Shown piece after piece: positions 43,214 to 52,243 of a DNA stretch of 64,000 bases (the stretch's first letter is position 1; every line of letters begins with the position of its first letter). The position numbers were made by a program, and so were the translations under genes. Under the pieces are notes generated by a model. It had not been told where the DNA came from. It did not search any database and saw only the letters and a program-made list of their open reading frames with translations. The DNA is from Spirosoma radiotolerans (GTDB taxonomy: Bacteria; Bacteroidota; Bacteroidia; Cytophagales; Spirosomataceae), in assembly GCF_000974425.1 (NCBI RefSeq), contig NZ_CP010429.1, positions 4,883,501-4,947,500 on the forward strand, written 5' to 3'.

Positions 43214-43837
43214 TCAGGTTTTCCCCTGGGGCGCAAAAAGATACTCACAGATCATTTCTTTCACGTAGCCCATATGTTCCTTAGCAAATTTGTCAAAACC
43301 GGCTTCATCGAGACCCTGAGTTAACATGGTCATTGGTTTAGAGACGAACAGAAACTGAATGTTGGCAATGATCATCGTCATGATATGGTGAGCACTAACT
43401 GGCGCAATTTTACCCTCACTGATCGCCTGGTCGACCTGTTGCCGAAAGATGGATTCAGGTATTTTTTTGGCCATGCCAATTGTAGCGGCCATCCGCTCGG
43501 GATTCTTGTGCAACTCATTCATAATGAATATGGTGAGATTCGGGTTGCACATCATCATCTGAAACTGGTGATCGATGAGGGCCGATATTTTTTCCTTCAA
43601 GCTAATCGGCTGATTGAAAGTGTCAATCATACCGGCAAACATTAGATGACACAAGTCGTCGAAGATGAACTGAAACAGCTTCTCTTTACTCCGGAAGTAG
43701 TAATTCATCAACGCACTATTGATTCCGGCAGCCTGGGCAATATCCCGTGTGGTTGTACCATCAAATCCCTTCTCAAGGAATACCGCTTTCGCAGCCTCTT
43801 TGATGCGTTCTTCAGTGGATAATACTGTATCGTTCAT
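43214..43837 (-). CDS. TetR-family transcriptional regulator of the efflux operon
   Basis: A 207-residue repressor. Residues about 6-55 form the TetR helix-turn-helix ('TEERIKEAAKAVFLEKGFDGTTTRDIAQAAGINSALMNYYFRSKEKLFQFIF'), and the rest is the helical ligand-binding domain. It is the first gene of a minus-strand cluster with tolC, hlyD and RND genes, 63 bases ahead of tolC. Perfect TTTAATCA/TGATTAAA palindromes both upstream of tetR and in the tetR-tolC gap fit autoregulated repression of the pump relieved by a pump substrate. Confidence 0.93.
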   Translation of the reverse strand: MNDTVLSTEERIKEAAKAVFLEKGFDGTTTRDIAQAAGINSALMNYYFRSKEKLFQFIFDDLCHLMFAGMIDTFNQPISLKEKISALIDHQFQMMMCNPNLTIFIMNELHKNPERMAATIGMAKKIPESIFRQQVDQAISEGKIAPVSAHHIMTMIIANIQFLFVSKPMTMLTQGLDEAGFDKFAKEHMGYVKEMICEYLFAPQGKT

Positions 43838-44339
43838 GTTGTGCTTTGTTGTTAGGTCAAAAGTAAATGAGCAAGTGAACTAAACCAAACGATTTAATCA
43901 AAAAATTTAATCATTTGATTAAATTATAAGTTTTATTATATTACATAACCAAATAAGTAAAACTGGCCTTGTTTATAACCTTCATATAGTTCTAATTATT
44001 CATTAAAAATGCTGCGTCTATTGAGAAACAGCCATTTAGTAACTAGTTAGCGGAGAGATGAGTTACGACAAACCGCAAAAAATAAGTATACTAAAAAGCC
44101 GTTAGACATGATTCTTGATTGAGCAAGCGCGCAAATAAACACACAGACTCGGGTTAAACAACGCCTTCCCTAGCCTTACAGGCAATAGATTCGAGTAGAA
44201 TTCGTCTACTTGGACAGTTTATTCCTAAAACCGGCTTCACTTCAGCTATAGCGCCTTCATAACCACCATTCATTAAGTAAGTTTGCTTCGACAAGTTTCC
44301 TATTCCGTACCCTTACTGTTTATGTTTCAATCAATCCGT
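43838..44339. other. divergent region between tetR and the GH39-like gene
   Basis: About 500 bases, very AT-rich between 43880 and 44010, with no gene. It must hold the tetR promoter (leftward), marked by the palindrome at 43893-43923, and that of the GH39-like gene (rightward). A possible rightward pair is TTTG (44282-44285) and TACCCTTA (44308-44315) at 22-base spacing, a weak match. Confidence 0.55.
43893..43923. promoter_or_regulatory. TetR operator candidate
   Basis: TTTAATCA (43906-43913), TT, TGATTAAA (43916-43923) is a perfect 8-bp palindrome, and another TTTAATCA half-site precedes it at 43893-43900 in direct orientation. It lies 55-85 bases upstream of the tetR start. The half-site recurs in the tetR-tolC gap. 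Confidence 0.6.
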
Positions 44340-46037
44340 ATGCCGAGCTTTGCAAAGCCCTTTGTTACTCTCCTGCTGCTAAGCTGGTTATCTATCGCTG
44401 GCAGCATCAGCCTAGCCCAACCTAAACCCATTGAAATTCGGGTTGATCTGACTAAAACTAAAGAACCACTGAAACCGATCTGGGCCTGGTTTGGCTACGA
44501 CGAGCCGAATTATACCTACATGAAGGATGGGAAAAAGCTATTATCTGAAATCGCCAGTCTGAGCCAGGTTCCGGTGTTTGTCCGGGCGCATAGTTTGCTG
44601 GTTACGGGTGATGGCAAAGCAGCGCTGAAGTGGGGTTCGACCAACGCCTATACCGAAGATAAGAACGGCAACCCTGTTTATGACTGGACAATCGTTGACA
44701 GGATATTCGACACGTATATTGAGCGAGGCATGAAACCGATTGCTCAAATCAGCTTCATGCCCGAAGCCCTCTCAACAAAGCCCGAGCCCTATAAACACAA
44801 CTGGGGCCCCGGTAACCAGTACAACAACATATTCACCGGCTGGGCTTACCCGCCAAAAGATTACAAAAAATGGAGCGAATTGGTCTACCAGTGGGTCAAA
44901 CACTCGGTGGCCCGGTACGGCCAGAAAGAAGTAGAAAGCTGGTACTGGGAACTCTGGAACGAACCCAATATCGGCTACTGGAAAGGCACGGTTGAAGAGT
45001 ATATCAAATTGTATGATTATACGGCTGACGCCGTCAAGCGGGCGCTACCTACCGCCAAAATGGGCGGTCCCGAAGTAACCGGGCCGGGAGGTGAAGGCTC
45101 TGCCAAGTTTTTTCGGGCCTTCATGGATCATATCGTGAGCGGTACGAATGCCGTTACGGGCAAAACCGGCGCTCCGCTCGATTTTGTTACCTTTCATGCC
45201 AAAGGCGCCCCCAAACTAGTAAACGGAGTGGTGCAGATGAATATGGGAACCCAGTTTCGTGACATTGATAAAGGCTTCGAAATTGTAGCTTCCTACCCTA
45301 CCCTGAAAAATCTGCCGATCATCATCGGCGAGTCGGACCCCGAAGGATGCGCGGCCTGTTCGGAAGACCTGCACCCGGAAAATGCTTATCGTAATGGCAC
45401 CATGTACGCCAGCTATACAGCGGCTGCTTTTGCCCGAAAATACGATCTGGCCAAGGCGCGCGGGGTCAATCTGCTGGGCGCCGTAACCTGGGCGTTTGAG
45501 TTTGAGGACCAGCCCTGGTTTCGGGGATTCCGGGACTTAGCCACGAATGGTGTTGACAAACCCGTGCTCAATGTGTTTCGGATGTTTGGTATGATGCAAG
45601 GCAATCGCGTGGAGATCAACACCGATCTGGCTTATGATTTCAACAAAATCAAAAAGGAGAGTGTCCGCGGTGAACGCGATATTAATGCACTGGCAGCTAA
45701 AGACAGCAAATCCGCTACAGTACTGGTCTGGAACTACCACGACGACAACGTATTGGGCCCCAATGCACCGGTGGATGTACGGCTAAAAGGCATTCCCGCC
45801 CAACGGGTACTTGTTCAGCATTATCGCATCGACCAGCAATTCAGTAATTCCTACGAAGTCTGGAAGAAAATGGGTTCCCCTAAATCGCCAACCGCCGAAC
45901 AGGTTGCCGAGCTGGAAAAGGCCGGGCAATTGCAGCTCCTGACTTCCCCTGCCTGGCTCAACGTCAAAAATGGCGATTTACACATTCCCTTTACGCTGCC
46001 CGGACAGGGCGTTTCGCTGGTAAAGTTGACTTGGTAA
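44340..46037 (+). CDS. GH39-like glycoside hydrolase
   Basis: An exported glycosidase of about 565 residues. With the ATG at 44340 a signal peptide ('LLLLSWLSIAGSISLAQ') is at the N-terminus; ATGs at 44322 or a TTG at 44283 are alternatives. The (beta/alpha)8 barrel carries the acid/base glutamate in 'WELWNEPNIGYW' (Glu208) and a likely nucleophile in 'NLPIIIGESDPEG' (Glu331), as in GH39 beta-xylosidases and alpha-L-iduronidases. A small beta domain follows ('ATVLVWNYHDDNVLGPNAPVDVRL', end 'FTLPGQGVSLVKLTW'). It stands alone, with a terminator directly downstream. Xylan-type substrates are the usual ones but are not shown here. Confidence 0.87.
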   Translation: MPSFAKPFVTLLLLSWLSIAGSISLAQPKPIEIRVDLTKTKEPLKPIWAWFGYDEPNYTYMKDGKKLLSEIASLSQVPVFVRAHSLLVTGDGKAALKWGSTNAYTEDKNGNPVYDWTIVDRIFDTYIERGMKPIAQISFMPEALSTKPEPYKHNWGPGNQYNNIFTGWAYPPKDYKKWSELVYQWVKHSVARYGQKEVESWYWELWNEPNIGYWKGTVEEYIKLYDYTADAVKRALPTAKMGGPEVTGPGGEGSAKFFRAFMDHIVSGTNAVTGKTGAPLDFVTFHAKGAPKLVNGVVQMNMGTQFRDIDKGFEIVASYPTLKNLPIIIGESDPEGCAACSEDLHPENAYRNGTMYASYTAAAFARKYDLAKARGVNLLGAVTWAFEFEDQPWFRGFRDLATNGVDKPVLNVFRMFGMMQGNRVEINTDLAYDFNKIKKESVRGERDINALAAKDSKSATVLVWNYHDDNVLGPNAPVDVRLKGIPAQRVLVQHYRIDQQFSNSYEVWKKMGSPKSPTAEQVAELEKAGQLQLLTSPAWLNVKNGDLHIPFTLPGQGVSLVKLTW

Positions 46038-46152
46038 CGCCGAGCAGGCGGTCGGCATGAACAGGACCATTCCCTCACTATTCCATCTGTTACTCAACAA
46101 AGTTCGCTGTAGAAGGTAAACGTCCGATTACAAATACATTACGGTGAGATAC

Positions 46153-46188
46153 ACAGCCGCTGTCTGATTAGATAGCGGCTGTTTTTTT
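46153..46188 (+). terminator. rho-independent terminator of the GH39-like gene
   Basis: ACAGCCGCT (46153-46161) pairs exactly with AGCGGCTGT (46174-46182) with a 12-base loop, followed by a run of seven T (46182-46188), about 115 bases after the stop codon. Confidence 0.9.
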
Positions 46189-46293
46189 AGACTTGCTGGC
46201 ACGCTAGCCTATATGTGCATACTTTCTGGCCAATTATATAATCCATGTTGTAGCCTTTCCGAGTTAGTTTTTCGCGAACTATTATAAATTGGC

Positions 46294-46635
46294 ATGGTTA
46301 TTATAACCCATTCATTGTTGGGTACCGCTCAGAAAATAGACCTTAACCCTTCCCAATATCCTCTCATGAATATAACAAGAGAAGCCTACGACCGTCAACC
46401 CTTGTTGATCCGACAGGGTGCCTTAAAACTCTGGGGTGTTCCCCTGGCCAAACGTTCTGACTTATGTCGAACTCGTCAGCTTTACAGTTTTAATGATTTT
46501 TTTGCCGAAGCCTGTTACGATAACACAAATGGCAAATTAACCTGCGTCTGCTCATTTACGCAGCTAAAACGGTTAGACCCTTACTTAGATCAACTGGATC
46601 TCAACGAAGCAGATCCTTTGCCATCTATTCAGTAA
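46294..46635 (+). CDS. small hypothetical protein
   Basis: A 113-residue protein, or 89 residues if it starts at the ATG at 46366. It is not recognised. It has three Cys near the middle and end ('DLCRTRQL', 'EACYDNTNGKLTCVCSF') and a predicted mixed structure, with no signal peptide or membrane segment. The codons from the second start onward look like those of the neighbours, which supports a real gene. A hairpin TTTCCTCCC/GGGAGGAAA (46640-46648 with 46661-46669) follows the stop. Confidence 0.5.
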   Translation: MVIITHSLLGTAQKIDLNPSQYPLMNITREAYDRQPLLIRQGALKLWGVPLAKRSDLCRTRQLYSFNDFFAEACYDNTNGKLTCVCSFTQLKRLDPYLDQLDLNEADPLPSIQ

Positions 46636-46812
46636 GGAATTTCCTCCCTAGGCGAACCCGGGGAGGAAAGCATTCAGCCGTTAGTTTGCACCATTTATCG
46701 GTAGCGTTGGCAAGGCTGAGATCCAGGAAAGGCCTAACCGGGAGCCAGGATGACATGCGTAGGAAATCCTGGCCTGCTTCTTTTCATGACATCCGCCAAC
46801 TTCCTCACTGTC

Positions 46813-47634
46813 ATGCTAAAAACCGCGTTTCAAAATGAGCTACTCTTTACGTCCACCATTCAGAAAGGAAGCACCGGAACCGATGTTCGACGGGTCCAGG
46901 AATGGCTCTGCCTCAATGCCTTACGCTATCCAAACGCAGCCCTCTCAACAAGCCTCGATAGTGAGTTTGGACCAGCGACTAAACGAGCCGTGCAAAATTT
47001 TCAGTCGCTGTTAAAAATGCCTCAAACGGGCGTAGTATCGCCTGATCTCTTCAATAAACTAAGTACTCCACTGGCTACCAGCTTCCAGAAGCAGCCAACC
47101 GGTGCTATACGCAAAGCCGTCGTAGCGCTTGCCCAAACGCATCTGAAACAGCGCTCAGCAGAGTTGCGAACCAATGATGCACAAAATCTTGGTCCCTGGG
47201 TACGTAGTTACTGCGATGGGCTTGATGGATCACTTTTCAAGTGGTGCGCTGGTTTTGTCCAATCCATTCTGGACCAGGCAGCCTCGAACCTTGGGCGCAA
47301 TTTTACCGACATTATGCCCCGTACATTAAGCTGCGATGTGCTGGCCCTGAGTGGTCAGAAAAATGGTCGACTGATGCCTAGTGAGACCGTACGAAAAAAT
47401 CCCAAACAGATTCAGCCAGGCGATCTGTTTCTGCTTCGCGCCCACACGCATGGAGCAACCCAGCCAACCGACTGGTTTCATACGGGACTGATTACGGCGG
47501 TATCGGGTGATACCATCGAGACAATCGAGGGCAATACGGATACGCAGGGCGGCAGCAATGGAACAGGCGTTTATGCTCGCGTTCGAAACATTCAAAAAAC
47601 AACGCTGGATGTTTTTTCCATCGACGGTTTATGA
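46813..47634 (+). CDS. peptidoglycan-binding protein with CHAP-like amidase domain
   Basis: A 273-residue protein. Residues 1-90 form a peptidoglycan-binding domain ('IQKGSTGTDVRRVQEWLCLNALRYPN', 'DSEFGPATKRAVQNFQSLLKMPQTGVVSPDLFNKL'). Residues about 98-273 resemble a CHAP/NlpC-P60-type papain-fold domain with Cys145 in 'FKWCAGFVQ' and His223 in 'DWFHTGLI', then 'IEGNTDTQGGSNGTGVYARVRN' typical of the family. Start at 46813 is chosen; upstream ATGs (46750, 46786) add a short hydrophobic piece that might be a signal, so export is undecided. It may cleave cell-wall peptides. It is 95 bases upstream of uvrB but is unrelated to it. Confidence 0.8.
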   Translation: MLKTAFQNELLFTSTIQKGSTGTDVRRVQEWLCLNALRYPNAALSTSLDSEFGPATKRAVQNFQSLLKMPQTGVVSPDLFNKLSTPLATSFQKQPTGAIRKAVVALAQTHLKQRSAELRTNDAQNLGPWVRSYCDGLDGSLFKWCAGFVQSILDQAASNLGRNFTDIMPRTLSCDVLALSGQKNGRLMPSETVRKNPKQIQPGDLFLLRAHTHGATQPTDWFHTGLITAVSGDTIETIEGNTDTQGGSNGTGVYARVRNIQKTTLDVFSIDGL

Positions 47635-47677
47635 ACTCAGACTATCCATAAATAGCCGGCTAATTTCCAGACTGCCC

Positions 47678-47708
47678 TTGTTATCTACCCCAGATTTCCG
47701 TAAATTAG
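47678..47708 (+). promoter_or_regulatory. probable uvrB promoter
   Basis: TTG (47678-47680) and TAAATTAG (47701-47708) are separated by 20 bases. This matches the -33/-7 pair of the Bacteroidota housekeeping sigma factor (TTG and TAnnTTTG), with one mismatch in the -7 box. uvrB starts 20 bases downstream. Confidence 0.45.
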
Positions 47709-47728
47709 CCAGATTCTAAACGGCAATA

Positions 47729-49750
47729 ATGGACTTTAAACTAACCTCTGAATTTCAACCAACCGGCGATCAGCCAAAGGCCATCGAACAGTTGGTTAAA
47801 GGTATAAACGAGGGCGAACCAGCACAGGTACTCTTAGGCGTAACCGGTTCCGGAAAGACCTTTACGGTCGCTAACCTCATCGCGCGAACCAACCGGCCAA
47901 CGCTCGTATTGAGCCATAACAAGACCCTGGCAGCGCAGCTTTACGGTGAATTCAAACAATTTTTTCCGGAAAATGCGGTCGAGTATTTTATCTCTTACTA
48001 CGACTATTACCAGCCGGAAGCCTTCATTGCTACTACCAATACGTACATCGAAAAAGATCTGGCTATCAACGAAGAAATTGATAAACTTCGGCTGGCGGCC
48101 ACCTCGGCCCTGATGAGTGGTCGGCGCGATGTCATTGTAGTAGCTTCGGTATCGTGTATCTACGGCATGGGCAATCCCGAAGAGTTCAAACGAAACGTGG
48201 TGACGATTGGCGTCGGTCAACAAATGAGCCGCAACCAGTTTTTACACCAGTTGGTCAGCATCCTGTACAGCCGCACGGAAGGTGAATTTCAACGGGGCAA
48301 CTTCCGTGTAAAGGGCGACACGGTCGATCTCTATGTCGCCTACGCCGATTTTGCCTATCGTGTCATTTTCTTCGGCGACGAAATCGAAACCATTCAGCGA
48401 ATCGATCCCGGCACGGGCAAAAAAATATCGGCCGAAAGCATTGTGACCATCTTCCCGGCCAATCTTTTCGTAACTGGCCGCGACACCCTCAACGATGCCA
48501 TGTACCAGATTCAGGATGACATGGTAGCGCAGGTACGTTATTTTGAATCGGAGTTTCGTGAACAGGAGGCTACCCGCATACGCGAACGAACGGAGTTCGA
48601 CCTCGAAATGATGCGTGAATTAGGCTACTGCTCTGGTATTGAGAACTATTCGCGCTATTTTGATAAACGAAAACCAGGCCAGCGCCCCTTCTGCCTGCTC
48701 GACTATTTCCCGGATGATTACCTGATGGTGATCGACGAAAGTCACGCGACAATTCCGCAAATCCGAGCCATGTGGGGGGGCGACCGCTCCCGGAAAACCG
48801 CCCTCGTCGATTATGGTTTCCGCCTGCCCTCGGCCATGGACAACCGCCCGCTTACGTTCCAGGAATTTGAAGATTTATCCGGCCAGGCCATTTACGTATC
48901 GGCAACACCATCGGATTATGAACTTCGGAAAAGCGAAGGCGTGGTGGTCGAACAGCTCATCCGGCCAACGGGCTTGCTCGATCCCGAAATTGAAGTCCGT
49001 CCTAGCCTGAACCAGATCGACGATCTGCTCGAATCCATCGACAGCCGCATCAAAAATGGGGAACGGGTTCTGGTTACTACGCTAACCAAACGCATGGCCG
49101 AAGAACTGACCAAATACCTGGACCGGGTGGGCATAAAAACCCGCTATATTCACTCTGAGGTAAAAACCCTGGAGCGAGTCGAGATTCTGCGGGATTTACG
49201 GCTGGGTAATTTTGATGTGCTCGTGGGCGTCAACCTGCTTCGGGAGGGGCTTGACCTGCCCGAAGTATCGCTGGTTGCCATTATGGATGCCGACAAAGAA
49301 GGCTTCCTGCGTGACATTCGGTCGTTGATTCAAACCATCGGCCGTGCAGCCCGAAACGCGAATGGTAAAGTGATTATGTATGCTGACCGAATCACGGGTT
49401 CGATGGAAAAAGCCATCGATGAAACCAACCGACGCCGGGCCATTCAGTTAGAGTATAACATGGACAACGGGATTACACCGACAACGGTGCTGAAATCGCG
49501 TGAGGCCATTATGGGTCAAACCAAAGTGGCCGATTCGAAGGCCAAACATTTCTACGTAGAGCCCGAAGAAATCCGGATTGCTGCCGATCCGGTGGTGCGC
49601 TACATGGGTAAAGGTGATCTGGAGAAAATGATCAACGAAACCCAATCGAAAATGGAGCGTGCCGCCAAAGACCTCGACTTTATGGAAGCGGCCCGCCTGC
49701 GCGACGAGTTGTTTCAGTTGCGGGACAAGTTGAAGAAAGAAACGGTGTAG
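47729..49750 (+). CDS. uvrB: excinuclease ABC subunit B
   Basis: The damage-verifying helicase-like subunit of nucleotide excision repair, 673 residues. The Walker A 'GVTGSGKT' is at residues 37-44, the damage-binding beta-hairpin 'YYDYYQPEAFIATTNTYIEKD' near 91-111, the DEAD-type 'VIDESHATIPQ' near 334, the helicase motifs V-VI 'REGLDLPEVSLVAIMDADKEGFLRDIRSLIQTIGRAARN' and a C-terminal UVR motif ('DLDFMEAARLRDELFQLRDKL') that contacts UvrC. All expected parts are present, so it is complete. It is monocistronic; a likely promoter is at 47678-47708. Confidence 0.97.
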   Translation: MDFKLTSEFQPTGDQPKAIEQLVKGINEGEPAQVLLGVTGSGKTFTVANLIARTNRPTLVLSHNKTLAAQLYGEFKQFFPENAVEYFISYYDYYQPEAFIATTNTYIEKDLAINEEIDKLRLAATSALMSGRRDVIVVASVSCIYGMGNPEEFKRNVVTIGVGQQMSRNQFLHQLVSILYSRTEGEFQRGNFRVKGDTVDLYVAYADFAYRVIFFGDEIETIQRIDPGTGKKISAESIVTIFPANLFVTGRDTLNDAMYQIQDDMVAQVRYFESEFREQEATRIRERTEFDLEMMRELGYCSGIENYSRYFDKRKPGQRPFCLLDYFPDDYLMVIDESHATIPQIRAMWGGDRSRKTALVDYGFRLPSAMDNRPLTFQEFEDLSGQAIYVSATPSDYELRKSEGVVVEQLIRPTGLLDPEIEVRPSLNQIDDLLESIDSRIKNGERVLVTTLTKRMAEELTKYLDRVGIKTRYIHSEVKTLERVEILRDLRLGNFDVLVGVNLLREGLDLPEVSLVAIMDADKEGFLRDIRSLIQTIGRAARNANGKVIMYADRITGSMEKAIDETNRRRAIQLEYNMDNGITPTTVLKSREAIMGQTKVADSKAKHFYVEPEEIRIAADPVVRYMGKGDLEKMINETQSKMERAAKDLDFMEAARLRDELFQLRDKLKKETV

Positions 49751-49843
49751 GATTCACCCTCTGGTTTACATTTCGTTATCAGTTAACCCAAGTCGCGAGA
49801 TACGAGGGCGGTCGCAATCAAATGTTTCGGGTCCACCCGTGCG

Positions 49844-49946
49844 GTAGAAGAGTTGGCTTAGAAGTAGTTTGGTCGCGTAGCGATCAGGCAAATGACCAGT
49901 TAGATCGCTACGCGGCCAACACCTACTTCAAGATCACCTCTTCTAC
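49844..49946. repeat. nested imperfect long inverted repeat
   Basis: Three successive arm pairs nest around one loop: GTAGAAGAG (49844-49852) with CTCTTCTAC (49938-49946); GAAGTAG (49861-49867) with CTACTTC (49923-49929); and GGTCGCGTAGCGATC (49871-49885) with GATCGCTACGCGGCC (49903-49917), one wobble. It may be a uvrB terminator, a REP-type repeat or the remnant of a mobile element end. Confidence 0.7.
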
Positions 49947-49992
49947 AAACATTCAGTCCCTATGGGACTATAGCGCGACTTGGATTAATATT

Positions 49993-50165
49993 TATCTTTG
50001 CAGCGGATGGGGTGAAAGCCTCGACCCCTACCTTGAGGTGATGCGGTTCGACCGTGTCACCTCATTGTATTTTATGCTCAATCGTACCAATACGGATATC
50101 AGCGGGCTTAATGCGATTTTTACATAACCGCCAGACGGCTCGGTTTCGTCCTTGCGAGAGTCTGG
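49993..50165 (+). ncRNA. candidate structured RNA, unidentified
   Basis: TATCTTTG (49993-50000) is an exact TAnnTTTG -7 box without a clear -33 element. The bases that would be transcribed fold into adjacent hairpins: GGGGT/ACCCC (50009-50013 with 50024-50028), a 14-bp stem TGAGGTGATGCGGT/ACCGTGTCACCTCA (50034-50047 with 50051-50064, two G-T pairs, loop TCG), and later CCAGAC/GTCTGG (50131-50136 with 50160-50165) with an inner CTCG/CGAG. No known RNA family was recognised. There is no T run at the end. Confidence 0.3.
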
Positions 50166-50282
50166 ATAAATGAGCGGGTACTCGATAAGGGACATTCTAA
50201 CCCGGAGGAAACTATACGAAAGTTCGCAAGTTATAAAAACTTCATACCTTGCAATCCGTCAGAATCAAATCACTGAATAGCC

Positions 50283-50810
50283 ATGAAACGCATCCTTATT
50301 ATTCTCGGTGTCATTGCCGCAATAGCCCTGGTTGGCTTTTTTACGCTACGTAGCTGGACCAAATCCAGTAGCCCCGAAGCCATAGCGCAGATTGACCAGA
50401 ACGGCTTGCAAATCAAGGTTGATTATTGCCAGCCCTACAAGAAAGGGCGTAAAATATTTGGCGGCTTGGTACCCTACGGTCAGGTCTGGCGCACAGGAGC
50501 CAACGAAGCCACGGTTATTGACTTCGATCAGAATGTGATCGTGGCAGGCCAACCCTTAGATAAAGGCGAATACTCGTTGTGGACCATTCCTTCGCAGAAT
50601 GGCTGGATTGCCATTTTTAACGGAGAAACGGGTCAATGGGGCACTAATTACGACCAGACAAAGGATGTTCTGCGTGTGCCAGTCGTTTCTCAAAAGCACA
50701 GCCCCATGTCCGAACAGTTTTACATCACCTTCCGTCCAGCAACCAACGGAGTCGATATGGTCCTGGCCTGGGAGGAAACAGAAGCCGTTGTGCCCATCCA
50801 GAAGCGGTAA
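50283..50810 (+). CDS. DUF2911 family protein
   Basis: A 175-residue protein with an N-terminal hydrophobic anchor or signal (residues about 3-24, 'ILIILGVIAAIALVGFFTL'). The DUF2911 domain then shows 'IKVDYCQPYKKGRKIFGGLVPYGQVWRTGANEATVIDF' and 'DKGEYSLWTIPSQNGWIAIFNGETGQWG', the family's core. The biochemical role of this beta-rich periplasmic domain is unknown. It may carry its own promoter; TACCTTGC at 50257-50264 in the leader is a -7-like sequence. It is convergent with the esterase gene, with only 25 bases between the stop codons. Confidence 0.9.
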   Translation: MKRILIILGVIAAIALVGFFTLRSWTKSSSPEAIAQIDQNGLQIKVDYCQPYKKGRKIFGGLVPYGQVWRTGANEATVIDFDQNVIVAGQPLDKGEYSLWTIPSQNGWIAIFNGETGQWGTNYDQTKDVLRVPVVSQKHSPMSEQFYITFRPATNGVDMVLAWEETEAVVPIQKR

Positions 50811-50835
50811 TCGCGACAACAATTGTTAGCCGAAG

Positions 50836-51783
50836 CTACTGGTGGAAACTGGCGGCAATAAACCGGAGCGCATCGGGCAATCCGGTGCGCCAGTATGTCC
50901 AGGTGTGTCCACCATCACGAACCCGATACTCGTGCGGAATTTTACGCTCGAGCAAGGCCATATGCAGCACGGAGTTACCTACGGTTAAGGCGTCGTCGTC
51001 GCCACAATCAATGTACCAGCGAACTTTTGACAGATCGCCTTCCGGTGCCGATTTGGCCAGCGTAATAGGGCTATTTCGTTTCCAGGCAACCGTCAGTCGC
51101 TCATCGCCTTTAGCAGGACCGCTGAAAACCGGGGCAAAAACAAGATTGTATCGATCGTCGGGTATGCTCATAAATCCTTCATCCGTACGAATTCCTGCAC
51201 TGAGAGCTGCGCATGAGCCAAACAGGTCGGGGTGGTGCATAGCTAGTGTTAATGATCCAAAACCACCCATCGACAAACCAGATATAGCGCGAAACTCGCG
51301 CTGGGTTCGGGTCCTGAATGTCGAGTCTATGTGCGGAATCAGCTCCTGCACAAACATATCTTCGTATCGAACTTTGTTCTGGTAGTCGTTTACAAAAAAG
51401 GTTGCTCCACCGTTAGGCATAACGATAATCATGGGTGGTAACTCGCCCGCCTTAATGTTTGTATCAGCAATGCGGTCAGCTTCACCGAATTGAACCCAGC
51501 TTGTTTCGTTATCTCCATATCCATGCAGCAGATAAACGACCGGATAGCGCCGGTTAGACACATAGTAGTCGGGGGGAAGGTAAATAGAAAATTTAACAGC
51601 CCGGTTCATCAATGAACTATTCATTGTCATGCTTTCCAGCAACCGGGCTTGTGGAGCCGCTACTACCGGAACAGGCCCATTCGTTTGTGGGGCCGTCAGT
51701 TGGGCACGTCGGCGCGATTGAGCCGAAACCGCCTGAACCATCAGGACCATTATTAAGCAAATCAGCAACCTATGCACAGCCAT
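50836..51783 (-). CDS. exported alpha/beta-hydrolase esterase (CE1/esterase D-like)
   Basis: A 315-residue exported esterase. A signal peptide (1-22, 'VQAVSAQ') and a Pro/Ala linker are followed by a putative-esterase domain ('KFSIYLPPDYYVSNRRYPVVYLLHGYGDNETSW'). The nucleophile Ser171 lies in 'ISGLSMGGFGSL', with the acid in 'YIDCGDDDALT' and the His in 'DGGHTWTYWR'. This is the layout of feruloyl/acetylxylan esterases and S-formylglutathione hydrolase relatives. A polysaccharide-ester substrate fits the GH39 and GH3 enzymes in the window, but that is inference. A small inverted repeat TTGAAT/ATTCAA (51800-51815) lies just upstream. Confidence 0.88.
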   Translation of the reverse strand: MAVHRLLICLIMVLMVQAVSAQSRRRAQLTAPQTNGPVPVVAAPQARLLESMTMNSSLMNRAVKFSIYLPPDYYVSNRRYPVVYLLHGYGDNETSWVQFGEADRIADTNIKAGELPPMIIVMPNGGATFFVNDYQNKVRYEDMFVQELIPHIDSTFRTRTQREFRAISGLSMGGFGSLTLAMHHPDLFGSCAALSAGIRTDEGFMSIPDDRYNLVFAPVFSGPAKGDERLTVAWKRNSPITLAKSAPEGDLSKVRWYIDCGDDDALTVGNSVLHMALLERKIPHEYRVRDGGHTWTYWRTGLPDALRFIAASFHQ

Positions 51784-52243
51784 TAATTTCAGGAAACGGT
51801 TGAATTCGGATTCAATTTAGAACGAAATAACGGCTATGCACAAGCCGACTCTTGAATTGGTAGTTTATTTATGGGAAATAGATGTAGCACCAACCGATTG
51901 GTCTTGGCCAGCCACCGACAAGTTATGTTTACAACTTCTGCAGTTTAGATCCCTTCATATTTATATACGTCTAAAAATGGACTGCGTGTATAGTATGGGC
52001 GTACTTTATAAAAAAGAACGGAGATTTTAGCAAATTTCAGACCGAGTATAACGTATGCCGATGCAAAATCCCCTATTTTCGGGCTATACTAAGTAGTAGC
52101 GAATCGTTACTTTATTATAGAATTAATTGTAACTATCTGGTTATCAACGACTCTTTAACAAAGTACGTTACCGGATACAGCCCGAATTCACTACCGCTAG
52201 CTTTACTTACTTAAAACCAATTGTTTAAATTTACTCCAGTTGT
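51784..52243. other. divergent intergenic region, esterase and sigma-54 activator genes
   Basis: About 460 bases holding the promoters of both divergent genes. A 64-codon open stretch at 51836-52030 has no family resemblance and I do not call it. The right half is AT-rich with no clear promoter pair and no -24/-12 sigma-54 signature that I can identify. Confidence 0.5.

Larger units (their letters stand above)
49751..50282. other. intergenic region with large hairpins after uvrB
   Basis: About 530 bases. An open stretch 49822-50127 runs through the hairpin arms and I do not accept it as a gene. The region holds a nested long inverted repeat (49844-49946), the small palindrome AGTCCC/GGGACT (49955-49960 with 49964-49969), a -7-like TATCTTTG (49993-50000) and three further hairpins. 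These are listed as a candidate structured RNA. Confidence 0.55.

Noticed and set aside
49998..50070. tRNA- or tmRNA-like sequence (GGGGT start, GGTTCGA)
   Set aside because: No acceptor stem, no T-arm of normal geometry and no CCA end; GGTTCGACC here is the loop of a separate hairpin.
49822..50127. A 101-codon open frame after uvrB
   Set aside because: It runs through the arms of the long inverted repeat and lacks any family signature; the structure explains the region better.
51836..52030. A 64-codon plus-strand open frame upstream of the sigma-54 activator
   Set aside because: No recognisable domain or codon pattern, and it lies in a divergent promoter region.
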